Part shown: one piece after another, positions 1 to 7,354 of the stretch
Layout of the letters: the number at the start of each line of letters is the position of its first letter
How positions within the stretch are numbered: position 1 is the first letter of the stretch
From: Brevundimonas bullata
GTDB taxonomy: Bacteria; Pseudomonadota; Alphaproteobacteria; Caulobacterales; Caulobacteraceae
Direction: 5' to 3'
Assembly: GCF_014207965.1 (NCBI RefSeq)
Contig: NZ_JACHLM010000001.1
Coordinates: 558,001-622,000, forward strand
Length of the DNA stretch: 64,000 bases
Translations under genes and position numbers: made by a program
Notes under the pieces: generated by a model
What the model saw: the letters and a program-made list of their open reading frames with translations, nothing else
What the model was told of the DNA's origin: nothing
Database searches by the model: none

Positions 1-314
1 CCCCGCAGTCGGTCGGGCAGCAAGCGCGCCGAGAGGCCCTGACCGCGCCAGTCATGGGCCAGGACGCAGAAGCCGCGCGCCAGGAAGTTGCCGATGACCT
101 CGAAGTATTTCTCGATCGGCTCGGTGCGGCCGGGGCTGAGCACCACCGTGCCGCGCGGCGTTCTGGCCACCATGGCCGACGGCGTCCACAGGGCGGCCCG
201 CAGGCGAAGCCCGCCCGCGCCGCGGAACCAGTCGCCCTCTCCGCCGGGCGGTGAAGCGGCGCCGGGAACCCCCATCAGGGGCGCATGGGCGGCGAAGGCG
301 GTGGCGCGGTTCAC
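1..314 (-). CDS. alpha/beta hydrolase, lysophospholipase-like (partial, 3' end outside window)
   Basis: The N-terminal 104 codons of a protein cut by the window edge. The sequence runs from a variable N-terminus into a strand TVVLSPGRTEPIEKYFEVI followed by LAHDWRGQGLS. This is the early beta-strand and cap-side pattern of PldB/monoacylglycerol-lipase-like serine hydrolases. The nucleophile elbow lies beyond the edge, so activity cannot be checked. The GTG start overlaps the TGA stop of the upstream lipoprotein gene (GTGA), which implies translational coupling. An internal ATG 13 codons later is the alternative start. Family assignment is fairly secure; the substrate is unknown. Confidence 0.75.
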   Translation of the reverse strand, partial: MNRATAFAAHAPLMGVPGAASPPGGEGDWFRGAGGLRLRAALWTPSAMVARTPRGTVVLSPGRTEPIEKYFEVIGNFLARGFCVLAHDWRGQGLSARLLPDRLR

Positions 315-1213
315 TCGGGCTTCCTGAACTTCAAGGTCATGCGATCGCTCTCGCCGATCGCGTCGTACTTGGTGCGGTCGAACTCGGGGTTGGCCGGTTC
401 ACCCATCGGCGCCGTCAGGCGACGCGGCGCCAGGGTTTCGACTCCGAAGGGGTGATCCTTGGTGTCCGCCGGATTGGCGTTGATCTCCGAGGCTTCGACG
501 AAGACGAAGCCGGCCTCGGCGGCCAGTTGCTTGACGAAGGCTTCCTGCACATAGCCGTTGGCGGCCGCCGGATCCTGATCCTCGTCCGGCTGAAGCCGGT
601 GCTGCTCGACGCCCAGCACACCGCCGGGGCGCAGGGCGGCGAAGGCGTCGGAGAAGGCCTTCTCGGCGATGCCCGCCGCCATCCAGGCGTGAACATAGCG
701 CATGAACAGCACCAGGTCGGCGGTCCCGACGGGCGCCACCGGCCCCGTGGTCGGGCCGAAGGCCGTGAACTGGACCGCGCCGTACAGCTTCTTGTCAGCC
801 TCAAGCCGCGCCTTGAGCGCGTTGTTGAGGGCCAACTGGGCCCCGTCGGCGCCCGGGCCTTCGGCGAAACCGGCCAGGTAAAGCGTGCCGCCGCCCTTGT
901 TCAGATAGGGGGCGAGGATCTCAGCGTACCAGCCGCTGCCCGGCCAGAAGTCGACGACCGTCATCTTCGGCTGCAGACCGAAGAAACGCAGGGTCTCGAC
1001 CGGATGACGCCAGACGTCGCGCGCCTTGTCGGCCGCCGAGCGCCACGACCCGGCCACCGCCCATTCCAGCGAGCCTTCCGGCGGTCCGGCGGGGGCGGCG
1101 GGCGCTTGCGGCGCCGCCGTCTTCTCTTCCTTCTTGCCGCAGGCGGCCAGACCCGTGAAGGCGGCCATGCAGGCGCCCGCCAGAACCGCGCGTCGCGTCG
1201 ATCGCTCAGACAT
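311..1213 (-). CDS. COG4798-type methyltransferase-like lipoprotein
   Basis: A 300-residue protein with a twin-Arg-containing N-terminus and a lipobox LAAC ending at Cys25, so it should be a lipoprotein outside the cytoplasm. After a Pro/Ala linker, a Rossmann-type methyltransferase core follows: motif I VVDFWPGSGW near residues 86-95, then LRPGGVLGVEQHR. The family is annotated as a predicted class I SAM-dependent methyltransferase. The C-terminal IGESDRMTLKFRKPE is shared with the neighbouring paralogue. The location is odd, because SAM is not known in the periplasm. A non-methyltransferase role, or binding of another ligand, is possible. Its stop overlaps the start of the hydrolase gene downstream. 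Confidence 0.8.
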   Translation of the reverse strand: MSERSTRRAVLAGACMAAFTGLAACGKKEEKTAAPQAPAAPAGPPEGSLEWAVAGSWRSAADKARDVWRHPVETLRFFGLQPKMTVVDFWPGSGWYAEILAPYLNKGGGTLYLAGFAEGPGADGAQLALNNALKARLEADKKLYGAVQFTAFGPTTGPVAPVGTADLVLFMRYVHAWMAAGIAEKAFSDAFAALRPGGVLGVEQHRLQPDEDQDPAAANGYVQEAFVKQLAAEAGFVFVEASEINANPADTKDHPFGVETLAPRRLTAPMGEPANPEFDRTKYDAIGESDRMTLKFRKPE

Positions 1214-1291
1214 GCGCGCCTCCCTGGGTCAGGCTCATCATGCCATCGCGCTTAAGGCGCTTCTCCAGCAGCGTCAAAATCCCAGACCGCA

Positions 1292-2092
1292 TCAGTTCGC
1301 GGTCTCGGGCTTGCGGAAACGCAGGGTCATGCGGTCGCTCTCGCCGATCGCGTCAAAGGCGGCGCGCTCCTCGGCCGTCAGGGTGCGGCCGGCCCGTTCC
1401 GACGTGCGGACCGGAGGCAGGGTCCAGACGCCGAACGGATGATCGCGGTCGTCCTTGGCGTTGGCGTTCAGCTCGCTGCGCGCCTCCAACTCGAACCCGG
1501 CGCGGCGGGCGGCGTGGATGACGTAGCTTTCAGGCACATAGCCGGTCGAGGCCACATCAGCGACGTTGAGGCCCTCGACGCTGCGGTGCTGTTCGACCGC
1601 GAGGACGCCGCCGGGCTTCAGCGCCTTGAAGAAGGCGGCCATATGCGGATCGGTCCGACCGTCGCGCGACCAGTTGTGGAAGGCGCGCGCCACCACCACC
1701 ATGTCGGCGGTTCCGTCCTCGACGCCCATGCTCTCGGTCGGCTTGCTGACGGGGACGTAGCGCCCGCCCGTGGCTGCCGCATAGGGCTCCAGGATGTTGC
1801 GCCACCAACCGGCGCGGCCGGGCTCGATCTCGACCACCGTCAGGCCGGGCTGCAGACCCCAGAAGGTCAGGGTCTCGAACGGATGACGCTGGCTGTCGCG
1901 AACGCGGTCCGCCTCGGGCCGGGTCGTCGAGGTGATGGCGGCCTGAAGCGCGGCGTCCTCCTCGACCTTGGGCATCTCCATCGACAGGCCTTGGCGGTGT
2001 TGCAACGTCGGCGGCTCCGGCGGAACACTTTGTGCAAAGGCGGGCGAAGCGAGGGCGGACGCCAGGATGGCGGCGAGGACGAGAGGTCGCAT
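1292..2092 (-). CDS. exported COG4798-type methyltransferase-like protein
   Basis: A 266-residue paralogue of the next gene downstream, with a Sec signal peptide (MRPLVLAAILASALASPAFA, cut after residue 20). The Rossmann motif reads VVEIEPGRAGWWRNIL. Shared blocks with the paralogue are RHPFETLTFWGLQPGLTVVE, LKPGGVLAVEQHR and DHPFGVWTL. The start was chosen at the ATG that opens the signal peptide, with GGAG upstream; ten codons further up there is another in-frame start without a signal peptide. A 78-bp gap separates it from the lipoprotein gene, so the two are probably co-transcribed. Function is not established; the duplication suggests a shared extracytoplasmic process. Confidence 0.8.
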   Translation of the reverse strand: MRPLVLAAILASALASPAFAQSVPPEPPTLQHRQGLSMEMPKVEEDAALQAAITSTTRPEADRVRDSQRHPFETLTFWGLQPGLTVVEIEPGRAGWWRNILEPYAAATGGRYVPVSKPTESMGVEDGTADMVVVARAFHNWSRDGRTDPHMAAFFKALKPGGVLAVEQHRSVEGLNVADVASTGYVPESYVIHAARRAGFELEARSELNANAKDDRDHPFGVWTLPPVRTSERAGRTLTAEERAAFDAIGESDRMTLRFRKPETAN

Positions 2093-2214
2093 GGGGGCTC
2101 CGGTCGGTCCTGAAGGAAACAATCTGTAACCCTTACGGCGCTTCGCGGCCTCGGCAAGGCGTGGATTGGGCCAAGCGACGATTTCGCGCGCCCCTTTCCT
2201 CGCAGCGGCTCCCC

Positions 2215-2242
2215 CTTGCGGAGTGAAAAAGCGCGCCTACTT
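2215..2242 (+). promoter_or_regulatory. sigma-32 (RpoH) type heat-shock promoter of the Hsp20 gene
   Basis: CTTGCGG at 2215-2221 and CCTACTT at 2236-2242 are separated by 14 bp. This resembles the alphaproteobacterial RpoH pattern of CTTG, then about 17 bp, then CYTATNT. The predicted transcription start near 2249 leaves a leader of about 130 nt before the Hsp20 ATG. Assignment rests on sequence similarity and on the class of the downstream gene. Confidence 0.55.
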
Positions 2243-2351
2243 CTTTCTCCGAAAGCGCCGATCCCGGGCTCTCCAGACCTGACGGGGCCGATTTCGGACC
2301 GCCGGGCCTGACCCCTCCGCCGTCCGGGGCCCCAATCGCCGGGCGGCTCAA

Positions 2352-2371
2352 CCTTGCTGAATCTCAGAAGG
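2352..2371 (+). promoter_or_regulatory. ROSE-like RNA thermometer hairpin
   Basis: Just before the Hsp20 start, the leader folds as CCTT-G-CTGA, loop ATC, TCAG-AAGG. Four plus four base pairs form with a single unpaired G, and the 3' arm contains the AAGG of the Shine-Dalgarno sequence (AAGGAT, 2368-2373). The 5' arm contains TTGCT, the U(U/C)GCU signature of ROSE elements, in which a G opposite the SD is important for melting. ROSE elements control small heat-shock protein genes in rhizobia and other proteobacteria by freeing the ribosome-binding site at high temperature. The match is by eye; upstream helices were not resolved. Confidence 0.6.
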
Positions 2372-2378
2372 ATGACCC

Positions 2379-2852
2379 ATGCGTACCTATGATTTTTCGC
2401 CGCTGTACCGTTCCGCCGTCGGCTTCGACCGTCTGGCCCGCCAGCTGGAAAGCGCCGCGCGCTCCAGCCAGGACAACGGCTGGCCCCCCTATAACATCGA
2501 GACGACCGGCGAAAACGCCTATCGCATCGAAATCGCCGTCGCCGGCTTCTCGCCCGACGAGCTGAACATCGAGGCCAAGGAAAACTCGCTCACCGTCACC
2601 GGCAAGAAGGCCGCCAACGACGACGCCTCGGTCCAGAAGACCTATCTGCATCGCGGACTGGCCGAGCGCGACTTCGAGCGCCGCTTCCAGCTGGCCGACT
2701 ATGTGGTGGTCAAGGGCGCCGACCTGTCCAATGGTCTGCTGACCATCGACCTGCAACGCGAACTGCCCGAGGCCCTCAAGCCGCGCCGCATCGAGATCGC
2801 GACCGGCAAGATGATCGAGGACAAGAGCGGGAAGGCGGATAAGGCCGCCTAA
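2379..2852 (+). CDS. Hsp20/alpha-crystallin family small heat-shock protein (IbpA-like)
   Basis: A 157-residue ATP-independent holdase that keeps unfolding proteins soluble. An N-terminal arm (MRTYDFSPLYRSAVGFDRL), typical of proteobacterial IbpA-type proteins, precedes the alpha-crystallin domain at about residues 37-130. The domain carries YRIEIAVAGFSPDELNIEA and the closing GLLTIDLQRELPE. A short charged tail follows (KMIEDKSGKADKAA). Length is normal for the class. AAGGAT lies 8 nt before the ATG and is sequestered in the ROSE-like hairpin. The gene stands alone, with an RpoH-type promoter in front and a hairpin terminator behind, so heat induction at two levels is likely. Confidence 0.93.
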   Translation: MRTYDFSPLYRSAVGFDRLARQLESAARSSQDNGWPPYNIETTGENAYRIEIAVAGFSPDELNIEAKENSLTVTGKKAANDDASVQKTYLHRGLAERDFERRFQLADYVVVKGADLSNGLLTIDLQRELPEALKPRRIEIATGKMIEDKSGKADKAA

Positions 2853-2880
2853 GCGCAGCTGACGCCTCACTGACTGAGAA

Positions 2881-2907
2881 GGGGCGGCGTTCGCGTCGCC
2901 CCTTTTT
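2881..2907 (+). terminator. Rho-independent terminator of the Hsp20 gene
   Basis: GGGGCGGCG, loop TTCG, CGTCGCCCC (nine pairs with one G-U), then TTTTT. It lies 28 nt after the Hsp20 stop, in the 65-bp gap to the convergent pentapeptide-repeat gene. Confidence 0.85.
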
Positions 2908-2917
2908 CGTGCGCGCT

Positions 2918-4189
2918 CTAGGCCGCCTTCAGATCCGCCGGGTCCAGCCCGCGCGCGCCGCCCGTCTGGGCGCCTGTGAAGTCCGCCTGTTTGACCTGGG
3001 CCCCGTGCATGACCGCCCGGCTGAGGTCCGCGCCCTTCAGAACCGCGCGACGCAGGTCGGCGCCCGACAGGTCGGCCCCGCGCAGGATCGCCCCCGAAAG
3101 GTCCGCCGGCAGCAGCCGGTCCGCCCCCAGCATCAAAGGACCGAGTTGGGCCTCGCGCAGGTCCGACCCGTTCAGCTTGGCCCGCCCCAGCCGCGCCCCG
3201 CGCAGATCGGCCCGACGCAGATTGGCCGAGCGCAGGTCCGCGCCCTCCAGCTGCGCCCCCTGAAGCTGAACGCCCTCCATGTCGAGACCGTAGAAGACCG
3301 CCCCCTTGGCCGACAGGGCCGTCAGGTTCAACCCGCGAATGGACTCCAGCGGACGCAGATCGACCCCGTCGAACACCGAGGGCTGGCCCTCGACGCCGCC
3401 CGTCTCGCACCATTGCGCATGGTCGCGCAGCATCTCGGCGGCGGGCATCCGGCTGACGGATTCGCCCGCCGACCGATTGTCGGTCAGGGCCCCCTCCATA
3501 TTGGCTCCGTCGGTGCGCCACATGGTGGCCTTGACCCCCACCAGGATGGCGTCAGTCAGGTCCGCGCCCGATAGGTCAGCCCCCGAAAGGTCCGCGCCCG
3601 CCAGATCGGCGCCGGTGAAGTTGGCCTGTTTCAGATTGGCCCGGACCAGCTTGCAGTCCTTCATGATGGCGTCGGTGAAGTCGGCGGCGATGGCCACCAT
3701 GCCGGTCATGCGCGAGCGTTGCAGGTTGGCCCCGACCAGGCTCGCGCCCTGGGCCTGGGTGTCGCCGCGCTTCTGGGCCTCGATGACGCGGAAGCCCAGC
3801 TTGCCGTCCGCCGCCGCAATCGTGCCTTCGCGCAGATCGGCCTCGAACAGGTCGGCCCCCGACAGGTCGGCCCCGCGCAGGCAGGCGCCGCGCAGATCGG
3901 CCCGACGCAGACTGGCCTCGGTCAGGTTGATGTCCTGCATGTCCGCGCCGAAGAAGTTGGCGTTGTCCAGCTTGGCCCCGGACAGGTCGCAGCCGTGCAA
4001 ACGGGCGGCGGCGAAGTCGGCGTCGGCCAGGTTGCGCCCCCGCAGCGTCAGCCCCGACAGGTCCATCCAGGCGAAGACGGCCCGCGCCCCGCCGGGCCGC
4101 GCCTGCCACAAGCGGTCATGTTTGGCGCAGATCAGATCGACCTCGGCCTGGGTCGGTTTCTTGCGGACAGGATCGGCAGCGTCGCTCAT
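2918..4189 (-). CDS. pentapeptide-repeat protein
   Basis: A 423-residue protein made almost wholly of A(D/N)LXX pentapeptide repeats, in two blocks (about residues 44-210 and 265-415). They are joined by a non-repeat segment that includes AEMLRDHAQWCETGG. Such repeats form a right-handed four-sided beta-helix. In some proteins this mimics DNA (Qnr, MfpA), but most family members have no known role. There is no signal peptide, so it is probably cytosolic. It opens with a short basic segment (DPVRKKPTQAEVDLICAKH). It is monocistronic and convergent with the Hsp20 gene. The start ATG has only a weak ribosome-binding site. Confidence 0.9.
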   Translation of the reverse strand: MSDAADPVRKKPTQAEVDLICAKHDRLWQARPGGARAVFAWMDLSGLTLRGRNLADADFAAARLHGCDLSGAKLDNANFFGADMQDINLTEASLRRADLRGACLRGADLSGADLFEADLREGTIAAADGKLGFRVIEAQKRGDTQAQGASLVGANLQRSRMTGMVAIAADFTDAIMKDCKLVRANLKQANFTGADLAGADLSGADLSGADLTDAILVGVKATMWRTDGANMEGALTDNRSAGESVSRMPAAEMLRDHAQWCETGGVEGQPSVFDGVDLRPLESIRGLNLTALSAKGAVFYGLDMEGVQLQGAQLEGADLRSANLRRADLRGARLGRAKLNGSDLREAQLGPLMLGADRLLPADLSGAILRGADLSGADLRRAVLKGADLSRAVMHGAQVKQADFTGAQTGGARGLDPADLKAA

Positions 4190-4249
4190 GCCGACAACAT
4201 GGCTTACGCCGCATTAAGGAAGCTTTGCGGAAACGAGGGTTTCCGAGCC

Positions 4250-4894
4250 CTACTCGGTCAACAAGCCCTGCTCGCGCAGGGCGTCGGCCAGTTCACCCTC
4301 CTGGGTCCAAAGTCGGGTATAGCCCGCCTCGCCCAGCCGGTTCAGCTCGGTCGTGAGGTCGGCGCGTGGCGCGGCGACGAAGCGGCCGTCGAAACCCTTG
4401 CCGTCATGGCTGACGCGGACCATGGGCCGACCGGTCTCGACCCGGTGCAGGAAGCCTTCGCACAGGACGGCGGCCTCCTCGGCCAGCAGGCCCGTCTCGA
4501 CCGTCAGGCCCGACTGGCGCAGACGCTCGGTGCCCCGGCCCGAGGCGAAGGGCGAGGGATCCAGCGCCGCGATCACCACCCGCTCCACCCCGGCCTCGGC
4601 CAGGAAATGGGCGCAGGACTTGCGGCCCGAGGACCGCGCGCCGCAGGGCTCCAGCGTCACATAGGCGGTCGCGCCCTTCACGGCCTCGCCGGCGGCGGGC
4701 ACGGCCTGTTCCTCGGCGTGCGGACGTCCGCCCGGCGCGGTGGCCGCTTCAGCCAGCACCACCCCGTCCTTGACCAGGACGCAGCCGACCGCCGGATTGG
4801 GCCAGGTCTCGCCCATGCTCGCCAGCGCCAGATCAATGGCGCGACGCATGTGGACGGCGTCGTCCCCCGAGGCGGACTTGCCGGACGTACTCAC
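4250..4894 (-). CDS. RibD-like deaminase with a mostly deleted reductase domain
   Basis: A 214-residue member of the cytidine-deaminase fold related to the N-terminal half of RibD (diaminohydroxyphosphoribosylaminopyrimidine deaminase, riboflavin synthesis). WPNPAVGCVLVKDG, the HAEE motif (His59, Glu61) and Cys84/Cys94 supply the zinc ligands and catalytic Glu. The usual PCxxxGxTPPC loop is replaced by PCGARSSGRKSC. After EGFLHRVETGRPMVRV, only about 15 residues of the reductase entry remain. The protein then jumps to a tail resembling the reductase C-terminus (LGEAGYTRLWTQEGEL). A true RibD would be about 360 residues. It starts at a GTG overlapping the gpmA stop. It could be a repurposed deaminase. 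Confidence 0.75.
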   Translation of the reverse strand: MSTSGKSASGDDAVHMRRAIDLALASMGETWPNPAVGCVLVKDGVVLAEAATAPGGRPHAEEQAVPAAGEAVKGATAYVTLEPCGARSSGRKSCAHFLAEAGVERVVIAALDPSPFASGRGTERLRQSGLTVETGLLAEEAAVLCEGFLHRVETGRPMVRVSHDGKGFDGRFVAAPRADLTTELNRLGEAGYTRLWTQEGELADALREQGLLTE

Positions 4895-5616
4895 GCGCCC
4901 ATGCTCACGATGGGCGGCAGCGTCTGGGCCCGTGCTTCGTCCAGATAGCGGGCGGCGACCGGCTTCAGGTCGGCGTCCAGATCGATCTCCAGCGGGTTGC
5001 CGGTGGGGATCTCGACGCCGACGATCTGATCATCCGGCACCGAGAAGAGCAGCTTGACGATCGCGCGGAGCGAGTTGCCGTGGGCGGCGATCAGCACGTC
5101 GTCGCCCGCCTTCAGGCGCGGCGCGATCTCGGCGTCCCAATAGGGCTGCACCCGGTCCAGCGTGGTCTTCAGGCTCTCGGTGTCGGGAATGGCCTTGCCC
5201 TCGTAGCGAGGATCAGAGCCGAAATCGAACTCGCCGCCCGGCGCCAGGGGCGGCGGCGGCACGTCATAGCTGCGGCGCCAGATCTTGACCTGATCCTCGC
5301 CGTGCCTGGCCGCGGTCTCGGCTTTGTCCAGACCGGTCAGGCCGCCGTAGTGACGCTCGTTCAGGCGCCAGTCCTCGATCACTGGCACATCCTTCAGACC
5401 CGCCGCGTCCAGCGCCAGGGCGCCGGTGCGTTTGGCCCGCGTCAGCACCGAGGTGAACATGACGGCGGGCTTGAACCCGGCCTCGGCGATCAGCTCGCCG
5501 CCGCGCCGCGCCTGGGCCTCGCCCTCGGCGGTCAGGTCGACGTCCACCCAGCCGGTGAAGCGGTTTTCCAGGTTCCACTGGCTCTGGCCGTGGCGCAGCA
5601 GGATCAGGCGGGGCAT
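4891..5616 (-). CDS. gpmA: 2,3-bisphosphoglycerate-dependent phosphoglycerate mutase
   Basis: A 241-residue cytosolic enzyme interconverting 3- and 2-phosphoglycerate in glycolysis and gluconeogenesis. LLRHGQSQWN carries the phospho-acceptor His9. RFTGWVDVDLT, RLNERHYGGLTGLDK and the second active-site histidine in AAHGNSLRA are all present. Length is typical. GGAG precedes the ATG. It is the first gene of a two-gene unit; its stop overlaps the start of the RibD-like gene (GTGA), so the two are translationally coupled although no metabolic link is obvious. Confidence 0.95.
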   Translation of the reverse strand: MPRLILLRHGQSQWNLENRFTGWVDVDLTAEGEAQARRGGELIAEAGFKPAVMFTSVLTRAKRTGALALDAAGLKDVPVIEDWRLNERHYGGLTGLDKAETAARHGEDQVKIWRRSYDVPPPPLAPGGEFDFGSDPRYEGKAIPDTESLKTTLDRVQPYWDAEIAPRLKAGDDVLIAAHGNSLRAIVKLLFSVPDDQIVGVEIPTGNPLEIDLDADLKPVAARYLDEARAQTLPPIVSMGA

Positions 5617-5813
5617 GGGCGTCTCCGTATCGTAGCCCTTTCGCGTAGGCCGGGGACGCGGGGGCGGTCAAGGTTTCACCATTCGGGAAAAGAATGCAGC
5701 CGCCATGGCCGCCGTGCGTTGTTGGCCTCGCCGGACAGGCCCGCTATACCGCAACGACTGGGGGCCTGTCGCTGAACCGCGTTCTCCCACAAGCCTACAC
5801 TCAGGAATTCTTA

Positions 5814-7313
5814 ATGTCGAAGCCGCGCCAGGACATCCGCCCCAATACGGCGGAGTATGAAACCATCGCCCTGGTGAAGCCGACCGGCTTCCGCGAATAC
5901 GACGCCCGCTGGATCCTGGAAAAAGAGATCAATCTTCTGGGCATTCAGGCCCTGGGCCTGGGTCTGGCCACCTATGTCCACGAGATCGGTCAGCGTCCGC
6001 GCATCGCCGTCGGCCATGATTTCCGCTCCTATTCCCTGTCGGTGAAGCAGGCGCTGATCCTCGGCCTGCTGGAAGGCGGGATGGAGGTGGTGGATATCGG
6101 CCTGGCCCTGTCGCCCATGGCCTACTACGCCCAGTTCGCGCTGGACTGCCCCTGCGTGGCCATGGTCACGGCCAGCCACAATGAAAACGGCTGGACCGGC
6201 GTCAAGATGGGCGCCCAGGCCCCGCTGACCTTCGGCCCCGACGAGATCGGCCGCCTCAAGGAAATCGTGCTGGACGGTCAGGGCGTCGCCCGCCCCGGCG
6301 GCCGCGTCGAACGCGTCGAGGGCTTCCGCGAGCAATACATCCAGGACGTCGCCTCCAAGCTGAAGCTGACCCGTCCGCTCAAGGTCGTCGCCGCCTGCGG
6401 CAACGGCACGGCCGGCGCCTTCGCCCCCGAAGCCCTGCGTCTGATGGGCGCCGAGGTGATCGAGATGGACACCGAGCTCGACTGGACCTTCCCCAAATAC
6501 AATCCGAACCCGGAAGACCACGCCATGCTGATGCAGATGGCGGCCAAGGTGCGCGAGACCGGCGCGGACCTCGCCCTGGGCTTCGACGGCGACGGCGACC
6601 GCTGCGGCGTGGTGGACGACACCGGCGAAGAGATCTTCGCCGACAAGATCGGCCTGATGCTGGCCCGCGACCTGTCGGCCCTGCACCCCAACGCCACGTT
6701 CGTCGTCGATGTGAAGTCGACCGGCCTCTACAAGACCGACGAAGTGCTGAAGGCCAACGGCGCCACAACCGTCTACTGGAAGACCGGCCACTCCTACATC
6801 AAGCGCAAGACCGCCGAACTGAACGCCCTGGCCGGGTTCGAGAAGTCGGGCCACTTCTTCCTCTCGGGCGACCTGGGCCACGGCTATGACGACGGTCTGG
6901 TGGCGGCGGGCGCGATCCTCGCCATGCTGGACCGCAACCCCGGCAAGAAACTCAGCGAACTGAAATCCGCCCTGCCCGACGCCTGGACCTCGCTGACCAT
7001 GTCGCCCCACTGCGACGACGAGCTGAAGTACGATGTACTGGCGAAAATTGTGAAGGAATACGAGGACCTGGCGGCGTCGGGCGGCTCGATCCTGGGCCGC
7101 AAGATCGTCGAGGCCATCACGGTCAACGGCGTGCGCGTCCACCTTGAGGACGGCTCCTGGGTTCTGGTCCGGGCCTCGAGCAACAAGCCGGAACTGGTGG
7201 TGGTGGTCGAGAGCATGCGCTCCGCCGACGACATGCGCGACCTGTTCAGGAAAGAGGTCAAACCTCGCCTGGCCGCCCATCCCGAAATCGGCGCCTTCAA
7301 TCAGGAAATCTGA
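5814..7313 (+). CDS. phosphomannomutase/phosphoglucomutase
   Basis: A 499-residue alpha-D-phosphohexomutase of the AlgC/PMM-PGM group, which interconverts hexose 1- and 6-phosphates for exopolysaccharide and LPS precursors. The phosphoserine loop is TASHNENGW (Ser121). The metal loop GFDGDGDRCGV lies near 256-266, the sugar-binding loop reads EKSGHFFLS, and the C-terminal phosphate loop is RASSNKPELVV. The start was set at the ATG giving MSKPRQDIRP; a longer upstream reading frame has no conserved sequence. Nearby glmM, glmS, galU and sqdB suggest a sugar-nucleotide neighbourhood. Substrate preference cannot be read from sequence. Confidence 0.92.
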   Translation: MSKPRQDIRPNTAEYETIALVKPTGFREYDARWILEKEINLLGIQALGLGLATYVHEIGQRPRIAVGHDFRSYSLSVKQALILGLLEGGMEVVDIGLALSPMAYYAQFALDCPCVAMVTASHNENGWTGVKMGAQAPLTFGPDEIGRLKEIVLDGQGVARPGGRVERVEGFREQYIQDVASKLKLTRPLKVVAACGNGTAGAFAPEALRLMGAEVIEMDTELDWTFPKYNPNPEDHAMLMQMAAKVRETGADLALGFDGDGDRCGVVDDTGEEIFADKIGLMLARDLSALHPNATFVVDVKSTGLYKTDEVLKANGATTVYWKTGHSYIKRKTAELNALAGFEKSGHFFLSGDLGHGYDDGLVAAGAILAMLDRNPGKKLSELKSALPDAWTSLTMSPHCDDELKYDVLAKIVKEYEDLAASGGSILGRKIVEAITVNGVRVHLEDGSWVLVRASSNKPELVVVVESMRSADDMRDLFRKEVKPRLAAHPEIGAFNQEI

Positions 7314-7354
7314 ATCCCTTTGACGCGTTGCGACGGCTCTGGCGTGGTGATCCG

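Noticed and set aside
2918..4189. Short regular repeats suggesting a CRISPR or satellite array
   Set aside because: The 15-bp periodicity is the coding signature of A(D/N)LXX pentapeptide repeats. There are no spacers.
5811..7280. A 489-codon open frame antisense to the phosphohexomutase gene
   Set aside because: It lies wholly opposite a strongly conserved enzyme gene. It has no ribosome-binding site or recognisable domain and consists of low-complexity Gly/Ala/His/Gln typical of GC-rich shadow frames.
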